Shown here: piece by piece, positions 22,323-35,440 of the stretch
Numbering within the stretch: the stretch's first letter is position 1
Layout: each line of letters starts with the position of its first letter
Assembly: GCA_037157565.1 (NCBI GenBank)
Contig: JAZHRO010000036.1
Span: 21,812,501 to 21,876,500 of the forward strand
DNA: 64,000 nt
DNA from: Thalassia testudinum
Lineage: Eukaryota > Streptophyta > Magnoliopsida > Alismatales > Hydrocharitaceae
Direction of reading: 5' to 3'
Notes under the pieces: generated by a model
What the model saw: the letters and a program-made list of their open reading frames with translations, nothing else
What the model was told of the DNA's origin: nothing
The model's database searches: none
Program-made: the position numbers and the translations under genes

Positions 22323-23124
22323 TGATTGCACAGCAAAAATACACCAACAAATATGCCATCTTGTGTTATTTCCTAGCATTGCCATTGCATATTAGGTAGC
22401 TATAGTTGCATTTGTAAAAAAGGACACTTGCATGCATTTATTTGAGAGGGAAGGATAATGTGAATAATTGGCCATGTAAATAACATCTTCTTCAAGTGCT
22501 GCCTCGCAATTTCACCTTCTTCATTTTTTTTATTTTGACTTTGAAATCGTTTCCCTCACGCAGCTCAGGGCATGGGGCTAGCATCTCTTTGTGCCATTCC
22601 TCTGCCCTGCAGCATGGCTGGTCATGCACACCTGCAGCATGGTTGTGGCAGGCTCCTGTTTCTTTAAAAAGCCTGGCCATCTTCCTTACGAGGGGGAGTC
22701 GGGGAACACACACCTGCAGACACCTTCCTCCAGGACATCTTCCTCCCCTCTCCCCTCCATACGCAGTCTCTCTTCGCACTGAAGAGACACACTGCGGACA
22801 GGAGCAAGCTCATAGTGGTCCCACGGCCACCACTGTGAGTTCCACCACCGCCCAGCTCCTTCATAAGCAGGTGGGCAAGGTGGTTTCTCCCTCTGTTTCC
22901 ATCGCTCAACACCCTTGCCGCCATTGTCAGGAGCTCCAAGGTCTGAAGCTCCAGCAGCCGCACAAGCGCCCGCACGCATGCCAGCACTATCCGCATCCCC
23001 TTTCCGCACGAGCAGGTGCCTTCCAGCGCACCCACGCATGCAGAATCGGCCGCAACCGGTTGTTCATCACACGTGGCACTGTAGCTACTATTCACACCTC
23101 TTAGCGCGACACTGTAGCTAAAGT

Positions 23125-23162
23125 GCGGTGACCGGAGAGTTTCTCACTTATCCGGTCACCGC
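23125..23162. repeat. Perfect 12-bp inverted repeat in C LTR
   Basis: GCGGTGACCGGA and TCCGGTCACCGC around a 14-base loop. In the 3' LTR (33837-33874) one arm base differs (ACC to ACT), leaving a G-U pair in RNA. Confidence 0.75.
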
Positions 23163-23448
23163 GCATTCCCTCTCCTCATCGCTACTGCCTCCAGCTAGTT
23201 GAGCACACCTGCGCCCACATCTGCATACGCTCGCTCCTGTTCCAGCGTGCAGCGCAATGCGCTACGTTGCGCTCTCCCTCAAGCTCCCACACCAGCCGGC
23301 ACGTGACGACAGTACCGCGCGCTCCCTCCAACACCAGTGCGTAGCCCCTTGCGTGCCTGCGCCTGTGCGTGCTCATGCATCCAGACGACGCCTGCCTCCG
23401 CCAGACGGCTTAAGCTCGCCCACTCTCTCTCTTGCACACTCTCCAACA

Positions 23449-23960
23449 GACACACACACTCACACACACCACACTCGTACACACACACACACTTGTACAC
23501 ACCTATACATAATTATATATATATATACATATATATATTTGTATATATATATATACATATTCATACCTATACAACTATATATAAGTATATATACATACGT
23601 ACATAAATATATATATTTATATATATATATTTATACATATATACATATATACAGACATATAAACCTATATATCTATAGATATAAATACATATATATATAT
23701 AAATATCTATATATATCTATATACATATATTACTATATATATATCTATATCTGTATAGTTAAATATATATACATATATATCTAGTTATAAATATATATAT
23801 ATACCAATATATATTTATTTACATATCTATATATATATATATAACTACATATACACCTATATAGTTACAACCCTATCTATATATATACATATAAATATAT
23901 ATTTACATATATACATATATATATATATTTACATACACATCATCTACCTGTATCCCTACG
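23449..23960. repeat. CA then TA-rich microsatellite in C 5' LTR
   Basis: About 60 bp of CA repeats pass into ~440 bp of TATATACATA-type repeats. The 3' LTR has a related tract (34193-34680) with a different internal length. Confidence 0.95.
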
Positions 23961-24717
23961 CACTAGTCACTCCACCACGTGTTATATCGCGGGAATATCT
24001 GCACCAGTTGCTGATATTCCCTGATACCTTCGTAAAGAAAGCGCCTCCGCACACACTCCCACACATCCATCCTACACTCTACGCAGCACTTCGTCTTATT
24101 GGTTGCATCTTCCTTGGCGTGGACCAACTTGACACTGTGCTACACGCCATTTCCACTTCCACCCCCTCCCCTATATATATAATATATATATCTGTATATA
24201 TATATAGACTATATTTATTTCTTTACAAGCAACCTATCTAGTTTCTATTTCTCTTGTGTTTCCTGCTATTAAAAAGATAAAAAAAGAGTAAAAGAGAAAA
24301 GATAATCCATGTCTTACAGGTACTCGGTCTTGCGAATAGCAGGACCAGTTTTTTTTTGGAAACCCTAAGTTGGCTCAAAGCCAAGAACAATTTGGCTCAA
24401 AGCCAAGGACCTGATTTTGAGGGAGTACCTCAAGGACAAAATTATCAGCAAAAGATTCTTAAATAGAAAAAAAAAATAAAAACATAATAAACGCACAGAA
24501 GAGATACGTTTTAGGAAAGGCGTAGAAACTTCTTCACCTTTAATCCCCACCTCCCTGAGTTCAACCCTGGGCCTAAAAGTGACCAAGATAAAATTAAGTA
24601 GGCCAGGTTAAAAATTTTGTGAAAAAATGGTTAGGCTCGATTTAGGTTAACCACTATACTCCAATGATAATTTCATCGTATTAACACAACCTATTCAAGT
24701 TCTAACACGCCTTTTTC

Positions 24718-24734
24718 TGGCACCGTTGCCGAGG
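24718..24734 (+). promoter_or_regulatory. C primer-binding site (tRNA-Asp)
   Basis: TGGCACCGTTGCCGAGG, two changes from a perfect tRNA-Asp PBS, 10 bp after the LTR end. Unlike A and E, the pairing arm GGCAACGG is absent here (GGTACGC instead). Confidence 0.85.
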
Positions 24735-26099
24735 AGGTACGCATCGAGGTAAGTTTCTACTCCATTCCTTTAATTTTCTCTTCTCACACCCTTCTCTTCA
24801 CATGAGTTTTTGTTTGTTGGTGTGCAGGTAAACCAGTTACACGGAGGAGGCAAGCAGAGGAAGTTGGAGACGTGGGCAGATCCAAGGCGGGAATGAGAGT
24901 GTGAAGTCGCCGGCGTCGCACTAGAGCTTCTCTCATGTTGCTGAAAAGGTAGGTCTCTCTCTTAGCAACTTAGGTCAACTTGTCACCATAATAAAACAAA
25001 AAGAAACTTCTTGGTATTTGTTGGGGGTAAGTGGATTAAAAATCACTTGCTTGATTGTTTGCCATCACTCCCACCACCCCGGGATTTCCTGCCAAAACTT
25101 CGCATAGTGAAGATCCAAGAATCTTGATTCTTGAATCTTTTGTCGTGTGAAATATTCTTTGAGGCAAAATTAAATAGATCGATTGCCATCCCTCCTTGCC
25201 TCATTTATCCGCAATTTGGGATCACAATTTTGGTGGGGAGACTTGGAATTGAGTTGATTCCAACCCCACCATGACCTTTCACGTGCTTTAGATTTGATCC
25301 CGAATATTTCAACCCCAACACTTTGATTTTCTTTACATTATCTTGTAGTTGAGCCTTGTGTGTGGAACATCATTTTGGTGATTGGGAGTACTTGAATTGA
25401 AGTGCTTTGGCTCCCGTTCACACTAACCTAAAATTGACTCGTGCATCCACACATAGAAATTTCCACCTAGGGAAGCCCAGTGCATTTTTAGCATGCATTA
25501 ACCAACTCACATTGAAGAAGGGTTTGTTGGGCATAGAAGAACTTGTATTTTCTCAAAAACCCGGAGATTGGTTAATTGGTAACTCAGCGAAATCTTAAAA
25601 TCCATACTAATTAAGGCTGAAATTCTAAAAACCATTCACCAACTAAAACTATAATTCGGTAGATTTCCCCATTGCATGCTTGGTTTACACACTTTCTAAA
25701 ATCAACGCACTTGGCCATTACCCGTAAACAATGCCCTTCACATTCCTGAAGCACTTGATCCTAAGCCTCTAATTAAAACTGGTAGCAACTTGACCCTTCT
25801 TAAGGATTGGAGGTCTAACTACCTGCGTGTAGACCCTACGTGCTGGTGCAAGTTCCCGTGTGCTATCGGGGGTCTAAGACTGGGGCAAACGGCCTTTCAA
25901 TCTGGCCCGATGGTTCCGCGGTGTTCGCATTTGGTTCCGTAGGTTGTGATAGTAGGTAACTTAGATCTTTAGGCCTAAGGGCACACTGTAGAGGTTAGGA
26001 CTTTGATTGCCTTGATTTGTCATCAAGTGTACCTTTGCGGCATCATTTCTCTCATCCCCTTTTCCCATCTTATTTCCTCAATTCTTCTTGCGGTAGTGC
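24735..26099 (+). other. C untranslated leader
   Basis: 1.36 kb. CGAGGTAAGTTTC (~24743) is a good splice-donor match and CTTCTTGCGGTAG ends three bases before the gag ATG, so an intron is possible. A 63-codon ORF at 25407-25598 shows no recognisable domain. Confidence 0.5.
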
Positions 26100-27900
26100 A
26101 TGTTTGGGAGGAGGTCACAAAATCCTGAATTGTTTGAATTGTCTGATAATTTTAGAAGAACAGAAACCAAATCATCATCCTCCTCCACAAACATGGCTGC
26201 ACGCCCACCCCCAAATCCCGAGGGAGGAAACCACCCTCAAAACCCACCAGGTGGTGGAGCCATGGACCCCATAACCCACCTCCAAGCCCAAATGGAAATG
26301 CATAATGAACAAATTGAAGCCATTAGGGAAACCTTGGAGGAGATGCAGAACCCTCCCGAATGGGAGGAGCCTAGGTCTCTTAGCTCTTATCAAAATCCCG
26401 CTGCTATAGAGACCATAGGACAAATTCGAGTCCCCATGGGCGGGGATGATTTTGAACTGAAACCCAATATAATTGGCCTGATAAACTTCCACTTCCATGG
26501 TCTTGCAAGTGAAGATCCTTTTCTCCATTTGGAAGACCTAACCCGATTGGCTAAAATGGTTAAACCAAGAAATATCGAGTTATCAATTGTCCTCATGAAA
26601 ATGTTCCTATTTTCATTGCAGGATAAAGTGTCGCAATGGTTACGCACCCTTGGGAGAACCATCCATTCTTGAGAAGAGATGCGAACAGCATTTCTCAAGA
26701 AATTCTTCCCAATCGGGCGAACCAATGTGCTTCGCCGTGCTATAACTTTCTTTATGCAACAAAATGGCGAATAGTTTCATGAGGCTTGGGAGAGGTATAA
26801 TGACCTCCTCCGGAAGTGTCCGCACCATGGTCTGCCTAAGTGGCATATAGCCTAGATTTTCTATTATGGGCTAAACGGTCTGTCAAGCCAGTATTTTAAC
26901 ATGGAGGACTAAGCCTCCGTGTGCTCGGATGCATATTTACATGCAGACTCATCTTCTAGCTTAGAAGATGCTTGCACCCTGGGGAACAACCCATTCTCTG
27001 CTACTTATAACCTAGGGTGGCGAAATCATCCTAACTTTGCATGGTCCAATAACCTGTAGTGCCAAAACCCCGTGGGTGGGCCAATGCGACCATCCGCACC
27101 CGTCATCCCAAGGGCCCAGTCAAATCCTGTGGTGAATCCGCCATCGGGTCCTTGCACACCGCAAACAGAACACGCATCGAGTCCTCTTGATAAACTGATG
27201 CGAATGATGAAGGAAATGTCTAAGCGCCATGAAGAGAACATGACCTCTCTTCAACACCAATTGGCATAGCAAAATGCTGAGATCAGTCAACTACGCATGG
27301 CGACTCGATCTCAGGGCACTCTTCCAGCCCAACCTGTTCCCAACCCGCGAAATTTCATACCCCATGGTCATCAACCACAGGTACGACCTTCTCAGGGGTA
27401 GGTTCATCAGATTCTGTAGGCTCTGAGCATTCCACCGAGATTTTAGGCTAATCCCACTGCAGCACCTCACCCTTATGTCCCTCCTCCGCCTTATGATCCC
27501 ACTGGACCCGCATCGTCTAATGCGATTACTATGAGGAGCAGTAAGCAAATCGTTGATCCTCCTCGACCTGATCCTGGCCCATCTTTTTCATCTCCCTCTC
27601 ATTTGGGATGCACAACGCATTTGCGAGAGATGATACACCCAAATTAGTGCCAGAATCGGTCCCATTCCCTGAGGCTCTACTGAGGGATCCAAAAGGCAAG
27701 AAAAAGGATACGCAGGCCTTTGATAACCTACATAATTTATTCAGGGATGTTGAAATCAAGGTACCCTTGTAAGAGGCTATTGACCACATACCTACTGTCG
27801 CCCGATTTTTCAAAGACTACACTACACCCAAGTGACAATCAAAGAAAACAAAGAATCCGATGGTTCTCTCACCTCATGCAAGTTGTGCTATACTGTCAAA
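26100..27900 (+). pseudogene. C gag
   Basis: Opens MFGRRSQNPELF, parallel to E. Capsid motifs ELKPNIIGLINFHFHG, MFLFSLQDKVSQW, FFPIGRTNVLRRAIT and HEAWERYNDLLRKCPHHG are spread over one frame with stops at 26670, in the NGE-FHEAW motif and beyond. NNPFSATYNLGWRNHPNFAW and a charged helix (LMRMMKEMSKRHEEN) follow. A frameshift near 27600 moves the frame before the VPFPEALL segment. Confidence 0.87.
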
Positions 27901-27929
27901 TCTACCACTGAAGTAGAAAGATCCGGGCA

Positions 27930-29062
27930 CACTGCTTATTTCTTGTAGCATCCAAGGCTACAATTTTAACCGTGCCCTGCTTGATCTAGGATCTTCCATC
28001 AATCTTATACCAACCATCATGCTCGAGAAATTTACCTTAGGAAATTTGAAACCCACCCCTGTCACGTTACAGTTGGCAGATCATTCTGTCAAAATACCAA
28101 AGGGTGTGGTGGAAGACGTGGTAGTTAGAGTCAACAGTCTCTATTTTCTTGTTGACTTTCTTGTTTTAGATATGGAAGTTCCTAGCTCACTTTCTGATTG
28201 TCCGATCATCCTTGGTCGACCTTTCTTGGCCACAGCCCGTGCCCATATCGACTGCGAGTCGGGCTATATCGAGATTGCCGTTGGATTTGAGAAGCTCAAG
28301 CTTGACATCTTCAAGGTAGCCAAGAACTTTGATTGCGATTGCATCAAGGATGACACGTCTGACAAGGACATGGTTGTCAGCGCATGTATCGGACTAATAG
28401 GGACTTATTCTGACTGCTGTGGATTGCCTTTAAACACAGACGACTGCCTGACCAACACATATTGTAACGTTCCCCCATCCCTCCCTTTTCCTGTACCTTC
28501 TCCTAACCAGACTTCTGACGAGGTTTTCTCCGCTTCCCATACCTCGTTGTCTGAGTCATATTTGGGCTACTCACTGCCGGTCCACACTCTTGAAGACTGG
28601 ATTGCCCTTTCTTTCTTGATAAATCAGGCGGAATTGCAACACCACCCTAGGACCTTGAGCCCACATACTACTCACTGGGGCTATCCTTTTTTGGATCCAT
28701 CTATCCAAGATGCCCCTCTTCTTGGCCAAACTGAGGGCCAACTTCTTCCTCCTGACTTGTTTTCTTCTGATCCGCTTGGGACACTCTCATCCCAAGGAAT
28801 GCCAGATCTTTCACCATCCACTCCCGAGCTGAAAGAGTTTCCTGATTTTCTTGAGTATGCTTTCTTGGGGCCAAATGAAATGCTCCCCATAATCATTAGT
28901 TCAAAATTGACTAAGGAGCAAGAGTGCAAACTAATAAAGGTCCTTATGGAACACAAGGCAGCCATTGGATGGTCTTTATCAGACTTAACTGGCATTAGCC
29001 CCTCCTACTGCACTCACCGTATATATACGGAGGAGGAGGCTCGACCTTCCCGAGAGATGTAG
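27930..29062 (+). pseudogene. C protease with an unusually long PR-RT linker
   Basis: Protease motif ALLDLGSSINLIP (~27973-28011; DLGSS rather than DLGAS), then VTLQLADHSVKIPKG and CPIILGRPFLATARAH. About 200 residues follow before FLEYAFLGPNE and RT, against ~120 in B. The extra part is rich in Ser, Pro, Leu and Thr and matches no domain I know. The segment 28019-29062 is fully open, unlike the rest of this element. Confidence 0.82.
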
Positions 29063-29900
29063 CAACGTCTCAACCCTAACATGAGGGAGGTCGTTAAAAA
29101 GGAAATTATTAAGTGGTTGATGCAGGTATAATCTACCTGATCAGCGATAGCCCCTGGGTGAGTCTGATTCACATCATGCCCAAAAAGGCGGGACTCACCT
29201 TCCTTATCAATGATAGGGGTGAATCCATCCCTACACGCACTCCATCTTGGAGAGTGTGTGTAGATTATAGGAAACTTAATGCTGCAACTAAGAAAGATCA
29301 CTTTCCGCTACCTTTTATCGACCAAATCCTGGAGCGATTAGTGGGAAATAAATTTTTCTATTTCCTGGATGGATTCTCAGGATATAACCAGGTGGCAATT
29401 GACCCTAGGGACCAAGAGAAAACCACCTTTACCTGCCCCTTCGGCAACTTTGCATTTAGAAGGATGTCGTTCAAACTTTGTAACGCACCAGCAACTTTCC
29501 AGAGATGTATGCTGACAATATTCCATGACATGGTGGGTGACTTTCTCGAGGTTTTCATGGATGACTTTTCGATCTTTGGACCCTCTTTTGATGACTGTCT
29601 TGCCAACCTGACCGATATCCTTAGGAGATTTATTGATGTAAACCTCATGCTTTCCTAGGAAAAAAGTCATTTTATGGTACACGAGGGAATTGTTCTCGAG
29701 CATATCATCTTCGATAGGGGTATCGAGGTTGACAGAGCTAAGCTTGATGTAATTGCTGATTTACCTGTGCCTGGCTCTGTTAAACAAATCCACTCCTTCT
29801 TGGGACATGTCGGTTTTTATAGGAGATTCATCAAAGACTTCTCCAAGATTTCTTGACCTTTAACTCATCTCCTATCGACTGACGTACCCTTTGATATGGG
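29063..29900 (+). pseudogene. C pol: reverse transcriptase
   Basis: KKEIIKW, then a frameshift near 29117, SDSPWVSLIHIMPKKAGLT, WRVCVDYRKLN, GFSGYNQVA, KLCNAPATFQ (the usual FGLCNAP has lost its FG) and FMDD followed by FSIFGPSFDDC. The catalytic box is intact. A TAG replaces Trp in LMLS-EKSHF (~29656). Confidence 0.9.
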
Positions 29901-31702
29901 CCCCGACTGCATACGAGCATTCACGCAACTGCGTGATGCTGTCACCAAGGCCCCTGTTCTCCAGCCACCTGATTGGTCCCTCAACTTTGAACTCATGTGT
30001 GACACTTCCGACCTTGTAGTCGGAGCCATCCTGGGACAAAGACGCGATAGACACCCCTTCGTGGTGTACTACGCCAGTAAGATGTTGGATGAGGCCTAGC
30101 GTAATTATACAACCACTGAGAAAGAACTACTGGTGGTCGTCTTTGGGCTGGAGAAATTCCACTCTTACCTTCTGGGCTAGCATGTTATTGTATTCACTGA
30201 CCACGCGGCCATTCACCATCTCATGCATAAGAAGGATGCCAAACCTAGACTGATTCGTTGGATCCTTCTGCTCCAAGAATTTGACATTGAGATCCGCGAT
30301 AAGGCTGGAGCCCAGAATGTTGTTGCTGATCATCTCTCGAGACTGGACCCTAACCACATTGGACTTACCCTGCCGATCAATGAGATTTTTCCCGATGAGC
30401 ACCTACTAGCAATTAATGTGGCAAGTGGACCTTGGTATGCCGACATTGCCAATTACCTTGCTTCTAGTTCCCTTCCACGTGGTTGGCCTAAAAACCAGTG
30501 CAAGCGTCTCATTGCAAAAGCAAAGTATTATTTCTGGGATAATCCACTTCTTTTTCGAATAGGTGCTGATCAGATCACCTGTCGCTGTATTCCTAATAAC
30601 GAATTCCCCAATGTGTTATCCTTCTGCCACGATCAAGCCTGCAGAGGCCATTTCTCTGGGAGGAAAACTACAGCCAAGGTGTTGCAGTGCAGTTTCTTTT
30701 GGCCCTCCCTTCACCAGGATGCACACAATTATGCCAAGCATTGCACTAGGTGCCAGTCGTTAGGGTCAATGTCACGTCGTGACATGATGCCCTTGCAACC
30801 CATCCTAGCTGCTGAAATTTTTGACATTTAGGGAATCGATTTCATGAGTCCCTTTCCTCCTTCCAACAGCTTCGAATACATCCTCGTTGAAATGGATCGA
30901 GGCTATTCCGACGTGCCATGCTGACCATGTCATATCCACTCAATTTGTCAAAGACCACATTTTTGCATGCTTTGGGATCCCTCGAGCCATTATCTCGGAT
31001 GGAGGAAGCCATTTTACCCATGCTTCTTTTCGGGCACTTCTGAGGAAATATGGAGTCCACCATTGTATCACATCTCCGTATCATCCTCGGACGAACGGCC
31101 AGGCGGAGGTGTCGAACTGGCAAATCAAGCAAATTCTCCAGAAAATGATTCGGCCTGACCGTAAGGATTGGTCCGACAAGCTAATTAATGCACTTTGGGC
31201 ATATCGAATCGCCTTCAAGGCTCCCCTAGGTATGTCTCCTTATAGAATCGTTTACGGGAAGCCTTGTCATTTGCCCATGGAGCTGGAGCACTATGCTTAT
31301 TGGGCAGTTCGCCAATGTAACCTCAACCCAGACCTGTGTGGTCGAGAAAGGAAACTCCAACTCCAAGAGCTGGAAGAGCTCCGTCGTGAAGCCTATGATT
31401 CTACCTTAACTTTCAAGCAATGCACTAAGGCTTTTCACGACAGCCGTATTCGGCAGAAGGAATTTGAGCTATCCCAACAAGTTTGGCTTTACAATGCCCG
31501 GCTCAAATTCTTTCCAGGGAAATTGAAGTCCAAATGGACTGGTCCCTTCCTAGTCTCGAGACCATTTCCCAACGGGGCCGTTGAAATTGAAGATCCCAAA
31601 TCTGGGCATAAATTTACAGTCAATGGGCAGTGTTTAAAACCTTATCTTACTCATGAACCTACCCCCGTTGGAGAAACTGTTGCCCTGCTGGAGGGTAACT
31701 AA
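29900..31702 (+). pseudogene. C pol: RNase H and integrase
   Basis: RNase [35 protein letters not shown] and VVADHLSRL, with several TAG stops. Integrase: [15 protein letters not shown] zinc region, GIDFMSPFPP (D), IISDGGSHF (D) and NGQAEVSN (E), then ACKLP-type PCHLPMELEHYAYWA and KLKSKWTGPFLV. A ~17-bp deletion near 30886 removes the VDYVS part after YILV and shifts the frame; a TAG replaces Trp before GIDFM. Natural stop at 31700-31702. Confidence 0.9.
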
Positions 31703-33019
31703 TGTCGTGCCTCGTTCTGAGTCTTGCTAGGGACGTTAAATTCAGCGCTCATTGGGAGGCACCCCAGCAACACTCCTCCATTGTCACCTTTTCACTTCAC
31801 CACCCACCATCCACCCACCCTGCTATATACCTTGCACCTCAGCTCTCGTTCCCCGATCTTTGGACCTTCCTCTACCCTACCCTGCATGCATATGAGGACA
31901 TAGCATCGTTTGGCATGCGGGGGTGGATAGGCATCCATAGGATCTGGGTATTATATGGTATCATGCAACTTCCATCCATCTATAAATATGTACATAAAAA
32001 AAAGGGTGTTTAGTAATGATATGAAGGCTGAAACAAAAGTACAATAAGTGTTTATGGATATTCAACCACTGTTTTGAAGACTTTCCATGCCACAAAAGCT
32101 TGATTCGCTCAGGCTTGACTTAATTCACTTGAGCATTGACAAGATAGACCAGAATTTCTCCTAACTAAGGACGTATTCTTGTACCTGAGACATCAGTACA
32201 GGATCCGTTGGTTTGCTTCTACTCGAGAGCCTAAGTAATCTTAGTTCACACTACACATATAAAGAAGACCAGGTGAACATAAGATCCAACCCTAGTGTTC
32301 ATTAGGGAAGGTAGAGTCCTTACCTGTGCACGTAGGTAGACTTTTTATCCCAGGCTTTAGTCTTGTGTCTAGGAGAAACCCTTTCCACCAAAAAGGAATT
32401 CTCCCATCAAAAGAAAAGTGTGCTCCTCCAAATAAAGTTGTAAGAGATATACTAACACGTGTTTCAAAAAAAAAAACTGTGCAAATAAGTCAGTATATCT
32501 TGCAAATATCTGTAAATTCTTCTCCCTTAAAATGTTTCAGGGCAAAGTTACAAATACCCTGTTTCTACCATATATTCTTTGAGCCACAAAAGAAAAAATG
32601 AGGGTTGAGTTTTCTGTCAACTTTTTTAGGGTCAATCCGAAAACATGAGCTGAAATTGGGACCAACTTGCACTTAAAGATTCGTGAAACCCTGGGCTTGA
32701 GTCTTAATGTTCATCTCGTCAGTCTTGATCTTCACTATGCACAAGCCATAATCTCTTGAGTTCTCGAGTACGGCAAAAACCTTCTGAGTCCTAGAAATCA
32801 TACTTAAGGTTTAAATATCAAGAGTCCAGGTTAGTCGAGAGATGGTCTATGTCACGTAAGACTTAAAGTACTGGTAGTCTTCTTTGCAATTGGTTCTCAC
32901 AATATCGAACAAATAAACACACCCATGTCACCTCAGAAGAAAATCTTCAACTTAAGATCATTTCTAAATACAATACAAAATGTTTTGCTAGGGACTAGCA
33001 AAAGATAGGCATGGGGGCA
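31703..33019 (+). other. C post-pol non-coding region with two polypurine tracts
   Basis: Conserved motif GACGTTAAA..CAGCGCT..TTGGGAGGCACCCC (31731-31770), then TATGAGGACATAG and GGCATGCGGGGGTGG (31891-31926). About 1.1 kb later a perfect GCTAG-GGA-CTAGC inverted repeat (32987-32999) leads to AAAAGATAGGCATGGGGGCA at the 3' LTR. No gene is seen between them. Confidence 0.75.
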
Positions 33020-35435
33020 TGATTGCACAGCAAAAATACACCAACAAATATGCCATCTTGTGTTATTTCCTAGCACTGCCATTGCATATTAGGTAGCTAT
33101 AGTTGCATTTGTAAAAAAAGACACTTGCATGCATTATTTGAGAGGGGAGGATAATGCGAATAATTGGCCATGTAAATAACATCTTCAAGTGCTACCTCGC
33201 AATTTCACCTTCTTCATTTTTTTTATTTTGACTTTGAAATCGTTTCCCTCGCGCAGCTCAGGGCATGGGGCTGGCATCTCTTTGTGCCATTCCTCTGCCC
33301 TGCAGCATGGCTGGTCATGCACACCTGCAGCATGGTTGTGGCAGGCTCCTGTTTCTTTAAAAAGCCTGGCCATCTTCCTTACGAGGGGGAGTCGGGGAAC
33401 ACACACCTGCAGACACCTTCCTCCAGGCCATCTTCCTCCCCTCTCCCCTCCATACGCAGTCTCTCTTCGCACTGAAGAGACACACTGCGGGCAGGAGCAA
33501 GCTCATAGTGGTGCCACGACCACCACTGTGAGTTCCACCACCGCCCAGCTCCTTCATAAGCATGTGGGCGAGGTGGTTTCGCCCTCTGTTTCCATCGCTC
33601 AACACCCTTGCCGCCATTGTCAGGAGCTCCAAGGTCTGAAGCTCCAGTAGTAGCAGTGGCCTCTAGCAGCCATGCAAGCGCCCGCGCGCACGCCAGCACC
33701 ATCCGCAACCCCTTTCCGCATGCACAGGTGCCTTCCAGCGCGCCCGAGCATGTAGAACCGGCTGCAACCGATTGTTCATCCCGCACAACACTGTACCTAC
33801 TATTCACGCCTCTCAGCGTGACACTATAGCTACAGTGCGGTGACCGGAGAGTTTCCCACTTATCCGGTCACTGCGTGCTCTCTCTCATCGCCGCTACCGC
33901 CTCCATCCAGTTGCGCATGCCTGCACCCGTGTTCGCATACGCCTACACCTGTCTGCACCCACTCCCGTTCCAGCACGCAGCGCAGTGCGCTGCGCTACGC
34001 AATGCACTGCGTTGCGCTCTTCCTCAAGCTCCCGCACCAGCCAGCGCACGACAACAGTACCGCGCGCTCCCTCCAACGCCCGCGTGTAGCCCCTTGCACG
34101 CCTGCGCCTGTGCGTGCCCGCGCATCCAGACGACGCCTGCCTTCGCCAGACGGCATAAACTCGCCCGCTCTCTCTCTCGCACACTCTCCAGTAAACACAC
34201 ACACTCACACACACCACACTCGTACACACACACACACTTGTACACTCACACTCACTTGTACACACCTATACATACTTATATATATATACATATATATATA
34301 TATATTTATATATATATATATATATACATATTCATACTTATACAACTATATATAAGTATATATACATACATACATAAATATATATATATATATATTTATT
34401 TATATATATATATATTTATACATATATACATATATACATACATATAACCCTATATATCTACAGATATATATATCTATATCTATATAGTTAAATATATATA
34501 CATATATATCTAGTTATAAATATATATATATATACCAATATATATTTATTTACATATCTATATATATATATATGTATATAACTACATATACAACTATATA
34601 GTTACAACCCTATCTATATGTATACATATAAATATATATTCACATATGTACATATATATATATATGTATATTTACATACACATCACCTACCTGTATCCCT
34701 ACGCACTAGTCACTCCACCATGCGTTATATCGCAGGAATATCTGCACCAATTGCTGATATTCCCCGATACCTGCGTAAAGAAAGCGCCTCCGCACACACT
34801 CCCATACATCCATCCTACACTCTACGTGGCACTTCGTTTTGTTGGTTGCGTCTTCCTAGATGTGGACCAACTCGATACTGTGCTACACGCCATTTCCACT
34901 TTCACCCCCACCCTTATATATATAATATATATATATAGACTATATTTATTTCTTTACAAGCAACCTATCTAGTTTCTATTTCTCTTGTGCTATTAAAAAG
35001 ATAAGAAAAGAGTAAAAGAGAAAAGATAATCCTTGTCTTACAGGTACTTGGTCTTGCGAATTGCAGGACCAGTTTTTTTTTGGAAACCCTAAGTTGGCTC
35101 AAAGCCAAGAACAATTTGGCTCAAAGCCAAGGACCTGATTTTGAGGGTGTACCTCAAGAACAAAATTATCAGCAAAAAATTCTTAAATAGAAAAAAAAAC
35201 CAAAAACATAATAAACCCACGGAAGAGATACGTTTTAGGATAGGCGTAGAAACTTCTTCACCTTTATTCCCCGCCTCCCTTAGTTTGACCCTGGGACTAA
35301 AAGTGACCAAGATAAAATTAAGTAGGCCAGGTTAAAAATTTTGTAAAAAGATGGTTAGGCTCGATTTAAGTTAACCACTATACTCACTTCAACGATAATT
35401 TCACAGTATTAACACAGCCTATTCGAGTTCTAACA
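33020..35435 (+). mobile_element. Element C 3' LTR
   Basis: 2,416 bp, pairs with 22323-24707. Differences include microsatellite length and a 5-base insertion (cactt) inside the tRNA-Asp-complementary site (35375-35394). The GTTTGACC block is at 35272-35298. The right TSD CCATC follows at 35436-35440. Confidence 0.93.
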
Positions 35436-35440
35436 CCATC

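Larger units (their letters stand above)
22323..24707 (+). mobile_element. Element C 5' LTR
   Basis: 2,385 bp. Contains a CG-rich zone, a perfect 12-bp inverted repeat (23125-23162), a CA/TA microsatellite (23449-23960), the GTTCAACC block (24549-24573) and the tRNA-Asp-complementary CCACTATACT (24651-24660). Short reading frames through the microsatellite are low-complexity artefacts. Confidence 0.93.
22323..35435 (+). mobile_element. Element C: complete Athila-like Ty3/gypsy retrotransposon
   Basis: 13.1 kb, plus strand. LTRs 22323-24707 and 33020-35435 start TGATTGCACAG and end TAACA. TSD CCATC (22318-22322, 35436-35440). PBS 24718-24734, gag from 26100, pol to 31702, polypurine tract up to 33019. 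The coding frame has many TAG/TGA stops that look like C-to-T or G-to-A change at CAG, TGG and CGA codons, so it is older than B. Confidence 0.93.

Noticed and set aside
22492..23104. 202-codon ORF in C LTR (and 33189-33650)
   Set aside because: Lies in the LTR and overlaps ORFs in other frames on both strands; no known domain.
23257..23784. 175-codon ORF rich in Tyr, Ile and His-Thr repeats, and similar ones at 33840-34447 and 34618-34972
   Set aside because: They are translations of CA/TA microsatellites in the C LTRs; the reading frame has no constraint and differs between copies.
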